Source of the DNA: CAYVUI01 sp964454745
GTDB lineage: Bacteria; Planctomycetota; Phycisphaerae; Sedimentisphaerales; Anaerohalosphaeraceae
Length of the DNA: 5,222 bases
Assembly: GCA_964454745.1 (NCBI GenBank)
Contig: CAYVUI010000179.1
Span: 1-5,222 of the forward strand
Reading direction: 5' to 3'
The notes below the pieces were generated by a model. That model saw only the letters and a list, made by a program, of their open reading frames with translations, ran no database searches and had not been told where the DNA came from. This document shows positions 1-5,222 of the stretch, in pieces. Position numbers and translations under genes: made by a program. Within the stretch, counting starts at the first letter, position 1. The number at the start of each line of letters is the position of its first letter.

Positions 1-30
1 GTCTGGGTAATCAAGCTGCAATTTTTGATA

Positions 31-34
31 AGGA
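31..34 (+). promoter_or_regulatory. Ribosome-binding site of hldD
   Basis: AGGA, within AAGGAAA, ends 7 bases before the ATG at 42. It fits the N-terminal MIIVTGGAGFIGS, which begins exactly where HldD proteins normally begin. Only 41 bases of upstream sequence are present and no promoter can be assigned in them. Confidence 0.6.
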
Positions 35-41
35 AATCGAG

Positions 42-1034
42 ATGATCATAGTCACAGGCGGTGCGGGTTTTATCGGGTCGGCCCTGGTTGCGGAGCTGAA
101 CCGCCGGGGGAAGGATCACATCCTGATTGTGGACATTCTGGGTTCAGATGAGCGGTGGAAGAATCTTCGCCGGCTGCGGTACAGCGATTATGTCGAGGCG
201 GACGACTTTTTCGAGATGCTGGCCCAGGGCGAGATTGATTTCTCGGTCGAGGCGGTTTTTCACCTTGGGGCCTGCTCGGATACGACCGAGACGAACTGCT
301 CGTACCTGGTCAAGAACAACTACGACTGCTCGAAGATGCTGGCCAACTGGGCGGTGACCAACGAGATCCGGTTTATTTACGCTTCTTCGGCGGCGACGTA
401 CGGGGGCGGCGAGAATGGATTTCTGGACAGCGAGAGCAAACTCAATGAGCTGATCCCGCTTAATATGTACGGGTATTCCAAGCACATGTTTGACCTGTGG
501 GCCCATAAGGCGGGGCTGCTTTCGTCGATCGCGGGGCTCAAGTACTTCAATGTTTTCGGGCCCAACGAGTACCACAAGGGCGATATGCGTTCGTTCGTGC
601 ACAAGGCGTATTACCAGATTTTGGAGACCTCGAAGGTGCGGCTCTTTGAGTCGGAACATGACGACTACGAGCACGGCGGGCAGATGCGGGACTTTTTATA
701 CGTCCGCGACGCGGTGGATATGACGCTGCACTTTTTTGAGAACCCCTCGCTTGGCGGGCTGTATAACGTGGGCACCGGCGAGGCGCGGACGTGGCTGGAC
801 CTGGCCACGGCGGTCTTTACGGCGATGGGCAAGGATCCGGATATCGAGTTTGTCGCGATGCCCGAGCATTTGAAGGGCAAGTACCAGTACTTCACGCAGG
901 CGGATATCAGCAAGCTCCGCAAGGCGGGCTATGACAAGGAAACGACGTCGCTGGAAGAGGCGATCTCGGAATATGTACGGAAATACCTCAATAAAAATGA
1001 GTACTTAGGCAGTGAAAAAAGGAAGAAAAAATGA
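42..1034 (+). CDS. hldD: ADP-L-glycero-D-manno-heptose 6-epimerase
   Basis: This cytoplasmic enzyme of the extended short-chain dehydrogenase (SDR) fold converts ADP-D-glycero-heptose to ADP-L-glycero-heptose, the donor for the LPS inner core. The N-terminal Rossmann motif G6-x-x-G9-x-x-G12 is intact, followed by acidic D31 at the end of strand beta-2. The family signature YASSAATYGG lies at 113-122. The catalytic Y143-x-x-x-K147 lies in NMYGYSK, and the second-site lysine K179 is in HKGDMRS, matching K178 of the E. coli enzyme. The C-terminal signature LKGKYQYFTQAD (about 277-288) is also typical. The 330 residues slightly exceed the roughly 310 of E. coli HldD. The extra tail (from about 319, rich in K and E) is AT-rich and doubles as the ribosome-binding region of the next gene. 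The start is supported by AGGA at 31-34, 7 bases before the ATG. The stop overlaps the next start by 4 bases, implying translational coupling. Confidence 0.96.
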   Translation: MIIVTGGAGFIGSALVAELNRRGKDHILIVDILGSDERWKNLRRLRYSDYVEADDFFEMLAQGEIDFSVEAVFHLGACSDTTETNCSYLVKNNYDCSKMLANWAVTNEIRFIYASSAATYGGGENGFLDSESKLNELIPLNMYGYSKHMFDLWAHKAGLLSSIAGLKYFNVFGPNEYHKGDMRSFVHKAYYQILETSKVRLFESEHDDYEHGGQMRDFLYVRDAVDMTLHFFENPSLGGLYNVGTGEARTWLDLATAVFTAMGKDPDIEFVAMPEHLKGKYQYFTQADISKLRKAGYDKETTSLEEAISEYVRKYLNKNEYLGSEKRKKK

Positions 1035-2401
1035 ATTTATCACGCAGACAGTTTTTGACAGTTGTTGGCGGCGCGGCTTTGCTGCCGGGCGTTACTTTTG
1101 GAATGGGGAAAAATCCGGCGGCCAAAAGGCGGCCCAACGTGGTTGTGCTGTTTATCGATGACCTGGGTTACGGGGACGTGGGAACCTACGGGTGCCCGGA
1201 CATCCCGACGCCCAATATCGACAGCCTGGCCAAGGACGGGACCAAGTGCATGAACGGCTATACGATCTGCCCGGTGTGCAGCCCGAGCCGCACGGCACTG
1301 ATCACGGGCATGTATCCCCAGCGGTTCGGCGTCAATGGCAATACGGACCGCGGCGCGCCGATCCCCGAGGACCATCCGACCATAGCGGAATTTATGCGGG
1401 ACGCCGGTTATGTAACGGGTATGGTCGGTCGGTGGGATATCGGCAGCCAGGAGCAGGGCCCGCTCAACCAGGGATTCATGGAAGTTGCGCGGCGGTCGAT
1501 GATCGACAACGATCATCCTTTGCGTGTACGGCCCAACGGCCCGACGTATTACCAGGAGGACGAGGTCTACTGGACGGACCGGCAGGGCGAACAAATGGTC
1601 GATTTTGTCACCCGGCACAAGGACGAAGAGTTCTTCCTGTATTTTGCGCCGCTGGCGATTCACTTCCCGGTGGAGGAAGCGCCGCAGAAGTACCTGGACC
1701 GGGTGCCTGAAAATATTATCGATTACAAGAAACGGCGATACCTGGCAGCGACGCTGATCGCGGCCGATGACGCGGTGGGCAAGGTGATCGACGCGATTGA
1801 GCAGCTCGGGCTTGCGGAGGATACACTGATCCTGTTTACCGGGGATAACGGCGGCTGGGACCCGGACGGGGCGCGGCATGCACCGTTTCGCCAGGGCAAG
1901 GCGACCGAGTGGGAAGGCGCGGTGCATGAGCCGTACATGGTCCGCTGGGACGGCAAGGTGCCGGCGGGCAAGACGTATGACGGGCTGGTCTCGACACTTG
2001 ATTTTTACGCGACCGCGGCGGCCGTGGCCGAGAGGCCGCTTCCTGAGCGGTGCGAGGGTGTGAATATTCTGCCGTATCTGCAGGGGCTGAAAAGCGGCCA
2101 GCCGCATGATGTGCTGTACTGGCGGTGGCTGGAGAAAAGCGTGCGATCGGTGCATGCGGTTCGGCACGAAAACTGGCGGCTGATGCGAAAGACGGAGGAA
2201 GATCCGTGGAGCTTGTATGATATTGTGGCTGATCCGGGCGAGACGACGGACCTGGCGGACGAGAAGCCCGAGGTCGTGAAAAAGCTGGCCGGGATGTACG
2301 AAAAATGGGCGTCCGAGTTGCCGGGGCCGTCGGGGATGGACCGGGGCATAGGCGGACACTGTCCGCGCGGGATCGGTTGGGCAACGCCGGAGAATCCGTA
2401 A
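1031..2401 (+). CDS. Tat-exported sulfatase-family protein with altered active site
   Basis: This 456-residue protein belongs to the formylglycine-dependent arylsulfatase family (alkaline phosphatase superfamily), whose members hydrolyse sulfate esters, usually on glycans. An N-terminal SRRQFL twin-arginine motif (residues 4-9) plus a hydrophobic stretch to about 24 indicates Tat export to the periplasm. Metal ligands D43-D44 are present (FIDDLGYGD). The formylglycine motif C83-S-P-S-R87 followed by TALITG is canonical. H211, D272-N273 (TGDNGG) and K290 also match expected active-site positions. The oddity is GRWDIG at 133-138: the family normally has GKWHLG, whose Lys and His contact the sulfate and formylglycine. 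Here they are R134 and D136, so substrate or activity may differ. The C-terminal subdomain (LYDIVADPGETTDLA, about 395-409) is typical. No maturase gene is in the window. The start overlaps hldD by ATGA, with GGAAG at 1021-1025 as ribosome-binding site. Substrate is unknown. Family assignment is firm, activity is not. Confidence 0.92.
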   Translation: MNLSRRQFLTVVGGAALLPGVTFGMGKNPAAKRRPNVVVLFIDDLGYGDVGTYGCPDIPTPNIDSLAKDGTKCMNGYTICPVCSPSRTALITGMYPQRFGVNGNTDRGAPIPEDHPTIAEFMRDAGYVTGMVGRWDIGSQEQGPLNQGFMEVARRSMIDNDHPLRVRPNGPTYYQEDEVYWTDRQGEQMVDFVTRHKDEEFFLYFAPLAIHFPVEEAPQKYLDRVPENIIDYKKRRYLAATLIAADDAVGKVIDAIEQLGLAEDTLILFTGDNGGWDPDGARHAPFRQGKATEWEGAVHEPYMVRWDGKVPAGKTYDGLVSTLDFYATAAAVAERPLPERCEGVNILPYLQGLKSGQPHDVLYWRWLEKSVRSVHAVRHENWRLMRKTEEDPWSLYDIVADPGETTDLADEKPEVVKKLAGMYEKWASELPGPSGMDRGIGGHCPRGIGWATPENP

Positions 2402-2412
2402 GGTAGAATGCG

Positions 2413-2958
2413 ATGCCGTTTACGCCGTATCATTTTGGGCCCAGCGGATTCGTGGGGCTGGTGTTTCGCAAGTGGATCGATGTTCCGGTTTTCGTGCTGG
2501 CCAACGTGGTGATTGATTTCGAGGTGCTGGCGATCAGTGCTATGGGGTATCGCTGGCCGTATCACCGCTACATGCACACGATGCTGATCGGGGCGCTTGT
2601 CGGAGCGGTTTTCGGCGCGGCGGCGTGGTATCTGCGGGGCGTATTCAAATGGGGCCAGGAGCTGTTCGGCGTCCCGTACCGGACAAACCGGGTCAAAATG
2701 GTCGCCTCCGGTGCGATGGGCGCGGCCTTTCATGTCCTGGTCGACGGGGTGTACCATTTTGATGTGATGGCGTTTTGGCCGTGGAAGCACCGGCCGGCGA
2801 CGCCGCTGTTCGGGCTGGTTTCGGGCGTGCAGGTGAAGTATTTCTGTGTATTGTTCTGGTTCCTGGCGATTTTAGCCTGGGGGCTGATCTTGATGAAAAA
2901 GCACGCCCGGCCGGAAGATTCACAACTCGATTCGATCCAGGCTGCTCCAGAGGGTTGA
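2413..2958 (+). CDS. YdjM/DUF457-like membrane-bound predicted metal-dependent hydrolase
   Basis: This 181-residue integral membrane protein resembles the YdjM/DUF457 family (called LexA-binding, inner-membrane-associated putative hydrolases), whose biochemical role is not established. Visible family-like elements are the N-terminal MPFTPYHFGP with H7, ANVVIDFE with D35, an HR-x-x-H element at 51-55 (YHRYMHT), and H107-x-x-x-D111-x-x-x-H115 in AFHVLVDGVYHFD, followed by FWPW. These His/Asp residues are the likely metal ligands. Hydrophobic segments lie near 24-42, 57-75, 97-108 and 143-161. The last ends in MKK and a short hydrophilic, probably cytoplasmic tail. The gene begins 11 bases after the sulfatase stop, with AAGGT at 2400-2404 as a modest ribosome-binding site, so it probably shares that transcript. 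The family match is by motif pattern and architecture, with no close named relative recognised. An alternative label is simply conserved membrane protein. Confidence 0.75.
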   Translation: MPFTPYHFGPSGFVGLVFRKWIDVPVFVLANVVIDFEVLAISAMGYRWPYHRYMHTMLIGALVGAVFGAAAWYLRGVFKWGQELFGVPYRTNRVKMVASGAMGAAFHVLVDGVYHFDVMAFWPWKHRPATPLFGLVSGVQVKYFCVLFWFLAILAWGLILMKKHARPEDSQLDSIQAAPEG

Positions 2959-2982
2959 AATCTGTAGATTTGGGCGTATAAT
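2955..2982 (+). promoter_or_regulatory. Predicted sigma-70-type promoter of tyrS operon
   Basis: TTGAAA (2955-2960) and a perfect TATAAT (2977-2982) are separated by 16 bases, giving one mismatch to the TTGACA/TATAAT consensus. The -35 box contains the TGA stop (2956-2958) of the upstream membrane-protein gene. The predicted transcription start is near 2989, leaving a leader of about 70 bases before the ATG at 3060. In otherwise GC-rich DNA such a match is unlikely to be chance. It separates tyrS and its followers from the envelope genes. Confidence 0.7.
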
Positions 2983-3019
2983 AACCTGTCTATGCATTTT
3001 TTGAACTGATTTTAACCGA

Positions 3020-3038
3020 TCCGCCGGATTTGGGCGGA
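3020..3038 (+). promoter_or_regulatory. Leader hairpin before tyrS
   Basis: TCCGCC (3020-3025) pairs perfectly with GGCGGA (3033-3038) across a 7-base loop. The 3' arm covers most of the GGAG at 3036-3039, so that Shine-Dalgarno-like sequence would be partly masked. No U-run follows, so it does not look like a terminator. It may be a structural element of the leader or a chance palindrome. Confidence 0.35.
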
Positions 3039-3043
3039 GAAAT

Positions 3044-3049
3044 GGAGAG
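3044..3049 (+). promoter_or_regulatory. Ribosome-binding site deciding the tyrS start
   Basis: GGAGAG ends 10 bases before the ATG at 3060. The alternative ATG at 3042 has its nearest GGAG only 2 bases away, and that GGAG lies in a hairpin arm. The in-frame TTG at 3030 has no purine-rich site before it. The site therefore favours 3060. Confidence 0.5.
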
Positions 3050-3059
3050 TTTCGACATC

Positions 3060-4265
3060 ATGGACCTGACAGGGCAGCTTGACATTTTAAAACGCGGGGC
3101 CGTGGAAATTTTTTCGGTGGAGGACCTGGCCCAGCGTCTCAAGGATTCTGACGGCAAGGGCAGGCCGCTTCGCGTGAAGCTGGGCATGGACCCGACCGCG
3201 CCGGATATTCACCTGGGCCATACGGTCGTGATGCGCAAGATGCGGCAGTTCCAGGACCTCGGCCACAAGGCGGTGCTGATCATTGGCGATTATACCGCGC
3301 GGATCGGCGACCCGACGGGGCAGAACACGACAAGGCCGATGCTCGAACCCGAGCAGATCGAGAAGAACGCGAAGACCTACATCGACCAGGCGGGCAAGAT
3401 TTTGGATACCGCCGAGGATAAGCTGGAGGTTCGGTACAATTCCGAGTGGCTGGCGAAGATGGCCCTGGCCGATACGATCAAGCTGACCGCGTCGATGACG
3501 GTAGCGCGGATGCTTGAGCGCGACACGTTTGATATCCGGCACAAGAAGGGCGACCCGATCGGGATTCACGAGTTTTTGTATCCGCTGATGCAGGGGTATG
3601 ACTCGGTGATGATCGAGGCGGATGTGGAGCTGGGCGGCACGGACCAGACGTTTAATAACCTCGTCGGACGCGACCTCCAGCGGCAAGAGGGCCAGCCGCC
3701 GCAGATCGTGATGACGATGCCGATCCTGGTCGGGCTTGACGGCGTGCAGAAGATGAGTAAGTCAAAGGGCAATTACATCGGTGTGACCGATGAGCCCAAT
3801 GATATGTTCGGCAAGGTGATGAGTATACCTGATGAGCTGATGGAGAATTACTTTACGCTGCTGACGGATTTGCCGATGGACAAAGTCGCTGAGCTGATTG
3901 ACCCGGCGAAGACGCACCCCAAGGAATCGAAGGTGGCTCTCGGTAAGATGATCGTGGAGCAGTTTTATGACGCCCCGGCAGCGGAAGCGGCGCACCAGGC
4001 GTTTGAGAAGGTGTTCGCCCAGAAGGAGCTGCCCGATGATATCCCCGAGGTGGTAATTGCCTCCGAGCCGGTCGCGGCGGCGAAGCTTTTGGTGCACTGC
4101 AGGCTGGTTGGTTCCGGCGGCGAGGCCAAGCGGATGATCAAGCAGTCGGCGGTGTCGATCAACGAGGAGAAAGTGGGCGATCCGAACTTGATGGTGACGC
4201 CCGAGGGCGGGATGGTCGTGCGGGTTGGCAAACGGAAATTCGCTCAGTTAAGGATTGAATCATGA
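3060..4265 (+). CDS. tyrS: Tyrosyl-tRNA synthetase
   Basis: This cytoplasmic class I aminoacyl-tRNA synthetase charges tRNA-Tyr with tyrosine using ATP. Counting from the ATG at 3060 (401 residues), the start MDLTGQLDILKRGAVEI matches the family's usual N-terminus. The HIGH signature appears as H51-L-G-H54 after KLGMDPTAPDI. GDYTARIGDPTG follows at 77-87. The tyrosine pocket elements YPLMQGYDS (174-182) and GGTDQTFN (192-199) are present. The KMSKS loop is perfect at 231-235. The C-terminal part (about 338-400) is an S4-type RNA-binding domain (KLLVHCRLVGSGGEAKRMI). It looks complete and functional, of the long-insert form typified by Thermus-like rather than E. coli-like TyrRS. In-frame starts at TTG 3030 and ATG 3042 are possible but less well supported by ribosome-binding sites. 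It has its own upstream promoter. The stop overlaps the next gene's start (ATGA at 4262-4265). Confidence 0.96.
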   Translation: MDLTGQLDILKRGAVEIFSVEDLAQRLKDSDGKGRPLRVKLGMDPTAPDIHLGHTVVMRKMRQFQDLGHKAVLIIGDYTARIGDPTGQNTTRPMLEPEQIEKNAKTYIDQAGKILDTAEDKLEVRYNSEWLAKMALADTIKLTASMTVARMLERDTFDIRHKKGDPIGIHEFLYPLMQGYDSVMIEADVELGGTDQTFNNLVGRDLQRQEGQPPQIVMTMPILVGLDGVQKMSKSKGNYIGVTDEPNDMFGKVMSIPDELMENYFTLLTDLPMDKVAELIDPAKTHPKESKVALGKMIVEQFYDAPAAEAAHQAFEKVFAQKELPDDIPEVVIASEPVAAAKLLVHCRLVGSGGEAKRMIKQSAVSINEEKVGDPNLMVTPEGGMVVRVGKRKFAQLRIES

Positions 4266-4840
4266 AGCTGCCGGTCGTGGAAAATGCGGAAAAATATGTC
4301 GGGCTGTACGTGGTGCACTTTGGCGATTCGACGAGTGTGGGCTTTACGGCCGATGAGGTTGCGGAGATTTTGGAAAGCGAGAAGTACCGGGATGTGCAGG
4401 TGTATAAGATTCACCGGGCCAGTGCGGACGGGACGATGGAGCTAAAGGGCGTGGCGCGAAGTACGTTCCAGCTTGAGATGGGGATGCTGTTTTACGCGAA
4501 GGATATGGAGGCTGCGCGGGCGGATTACCTGCGGCTGGTTTCGCTGGCGGTGGTCTCGTCGCCGCCGGGGCGGGCAAAGGTGCAGCTTGCCGAGGCCGAC
4601 GGACGCGCGGTGACGGCCCTGATCTACCCGGCGGAATATGACGATGAGTTCAGCGCGTGGCTTTCGGCGAATCAGTACACTACTGCCGGCAAGGTCGAGG
4701 GCGGTGTGTCGGCGGTGTCGGGCTATTATCGGTGCGAGCCGGAGGTGGTCGAACGCCACCAGTTGATGCCGCATGAGGCGAATCCTTCCCGGACGGGAGT
4801 GGAGCTCATGACGAACCTGAAACAGGCGGTGCAGAGGTAA
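4262..4840 (+). CDS. Hypothetical protein coupled to tyrS
   Basis: I do not recognise this 192-residue protein. It has no signal peptide and no membrane segment, and its only cysteine is C158, so it is probably a soluble cytoplasmic protein. It alternates strand-like and helix-like stretches: GLYVVHFG (14-21), an acidic helix ADEVAEILESE (30-40), DVQVYKIHRA (44-53), a helical DMEAARADYLRLVSLAVV (81-98), and RAVTALIYPAEYDDEFSAWL (115-134). Coding status is strong. The start lies in an ATGA overlap with tyrS, preceded by AAGGA (4250-4254) with a 7-base spacer, and codon use matches the neighbours. Its position implies co-translation with TyrRS, but a functional link is speculation. It could be a lineage-specific conserved protein unrelated to translation. 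Confidence 0.8.
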   Translation: MKLPVVENAEKYVGLYVVHFGDSTSVGFTADEVAEILESEKYRDVQVYKIHRASADGTMELKGVARSTFQLEMGMLFYAKDMEAARADYLRLVSLAVVSSPPGRAKVQLAEADGRAVTALIYPAEYDDEFSAWLSANQYTTAGKVEGGVSAVSGYYRCEPEVVERHQLMPHEANPSRTGVELMTNLKQAVQR

Positions 4841-4843
4841 ACG

Positions 4844-5047
4844 ATGCGAAGGCGCGGCAAAAAGGCGGCGGGCCTGGGCCTGCTGATGGGGGTGATGCTG
4901 ACGCGGTTTACGCGAAAGCAGCGAAAGGTGGATGCAAGCGATTTGCGGGAGATGGAGTTTTCAAGCTCTACGCGGCGGATGGGGGTGACGTTTCCCGATT
5001 CACTGCGGGACAGGTACCGCAGGCGATGGGTGAGGAAGGTGAGGTAA
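4844..5047 (+). CDS. Small arginine-rich hypothetical protein
   Basis: This 67-residue protein has 16 Arg and 5 Lys against 6 acidic residues, a net charge of about +15. It opens with a basic cluster (MRRRGKK), then a short hydrophobic stretch AAGLGLLMGVML (8-19) and another basic cluster (RFTRKQRK, 21-28). The middle is mixed-charge, and the C-terminus is again basic (RDRYRRRWVRKVR). The hydrophobic stretch is too short for a confident membrane span, so nucleic-acid or membrane-surface binding are both possible. It starts only 3 bases after the preceding stop with AGAGG at 4833-4837 as ribosome-binding site, and its codon use resembles the neighbours. These points favour a real gene over a chance frame. 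No family is recognised. It ends the packed block, and the following DNA changes composition. Confidence 0.6.
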   Translation: MRRRGKKAAGLGLLMGVMLTRFTRKQRKVDASDLREMEFSSSTRRMGVTFPDSLRDRYRRRWVRKVR

Positions 5048-5222
5048 TTCTCTGTCTTTGTTTGATAAGAGGAATCTGCCGCGCCCACCGTCAACGATTA
5101 CAAACCTCCAAATGTTTTCGTTACCCCAACCGCATTCAATATCCGTTACCATATTTTCGCGTTCTAATGACCAATGGCGTATGCAGCCCACCCTGCGAAA
5201 ATTGTATCCATAAATTTCCTTT
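5048..5222. other. AT-richer intergenic tail without a convincing gene
   Basis: The base composition falls clearly below that of the preceding genes. No strong terminator hairpin with a T-run is visible after the stop at 5047. A weak imperfect pairing of 5047-5053 with 5068-5075 is not persuasive. A 7-base direct repeat CGTTACC occurs at 5119-5125 and 5144-5150. The segment is probably the upstream region of a gene lying outside the window. Confidence 0.5.
5153..5202. repeat. 8-base inverted repeat with 34-base spacer
   Basis: ATTTTCGC (5153-5160) is the exact reverse complement of GCGAAAAT (5195-5202). The arms could form a stem with a large loop or be half-sites for a protein, but a match this short can arise by chance in 175 bases of intergenic DNA. 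Confidence 0.3.

Noticed and set aside
1040..2359. Long minus-strand open frame (439 residues) opposite the sulfatase gene
   Set aside because: It is a shadow of a GC-rich, strongly biased plus-strand gene. Its translation is rich in Arg, Pro and His with no recognisable domain, while the plus-strand frame has clear family motifs throughout.
2005..2790. Minus-strand open frame of 261 residues spanning the end of the sulfatase and the membrane-protein gene
   Set aside because: It crosses the junction of two well-supported plus-strand genes, its composition is typical of antisense GC-rich DNA, and no family is recognisable.
2983..3059. T-box or amino-acid riboswitch ahead of tyrS
   Set aside because: The leader is only about 70 bases, with a single small hairpin and no terminator/antiterminator pair. 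A T-box would need far more sequence.
5047..5075. Rho-independent terminator after the last gene
   Set aside because: The only pairing is AT-rich, short and bulged, and no T-run follows it.
5000..5191. Minus-strand open frame of 63 residues reaching into the tail region
   Set aside because: It overlaps the end of the small Arg-rich gene, has no ribosome-binding site at its start, and its last part is Pro-rich shadow sequence. The middle (about 5060-5160) looks somewhat protein-like, so a gene remnant cannot be fully excluded.
5164..5211. Minus-strand 15-residue frame preceded by AGGAAA
   Set aside because: It has a fair ribosome-binding site but is too short, and nothing else supports it.

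Overview
The window reads as ordinary chromosomal DNA from a GC-rich Gram-negative-type bacterium. All six supported genes lie on the plus strand and are tightly packed. The best taxonomic guess is Planctomycetota, perhaps a Phycisphaerae/Sedimentisphaerales relative. This rests on an LPS-heptose gene beside a Tat-exported arylsulfatase-type protein, and on two unrecognised small proteins behind tyrS. It is an inference from gene style, with no marker gene to settle it.

Region 1 (about 1-2958) looks like one transcription unit for the cell envelope. It starts with hldD (ADP-glyceromanno-heptose 6-epimerase, LPS inner-core heptose supply). A Tat-signal sulfatase-family protein overlaps it by 4 bases (ATGA). 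After an 11-base gap comes a small integral membrane protein resembling the YdjM/DUF457 family of predicted metal-dependent hydrolases. The sulfatase keeps the formylglycine motif and metal ligands but has Arg and Asp where the family normally has the Lys and His of GKWHLG.

Region 2 (about 2955-5047) begins with a near-consensus sigma-70-type promoter, TTGAAA-N16-TATAAT, whose -35 box overlaps the stop codon of the preceding gene. It drives tyrS (tyrosyl-tRNA synthetase), then a 192-residue protein of unknown function overlapping tyrS by ATGA, then after 3 bases a 67-residue, very arginine-rich protein of unknown function. A small leader hairpin sits over the first possible tyrS ribosome-binding site and favours initiation at the ATG at 3060.

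Region 3 (5048-5222) is visibly more AT-rich and has no convincing gene. It holds an 8-base inverted repeat and, at the very edge, the possible beginning of a Cys-containing reading frame.

I saw no RNA genes, CRISPR arrays, transposases or defence-type modules. The items most worth a second look are the altered sulfatase active site and the two unknown proteins co-transcribed with tyrS. Nothing here amounts to an evident new system.
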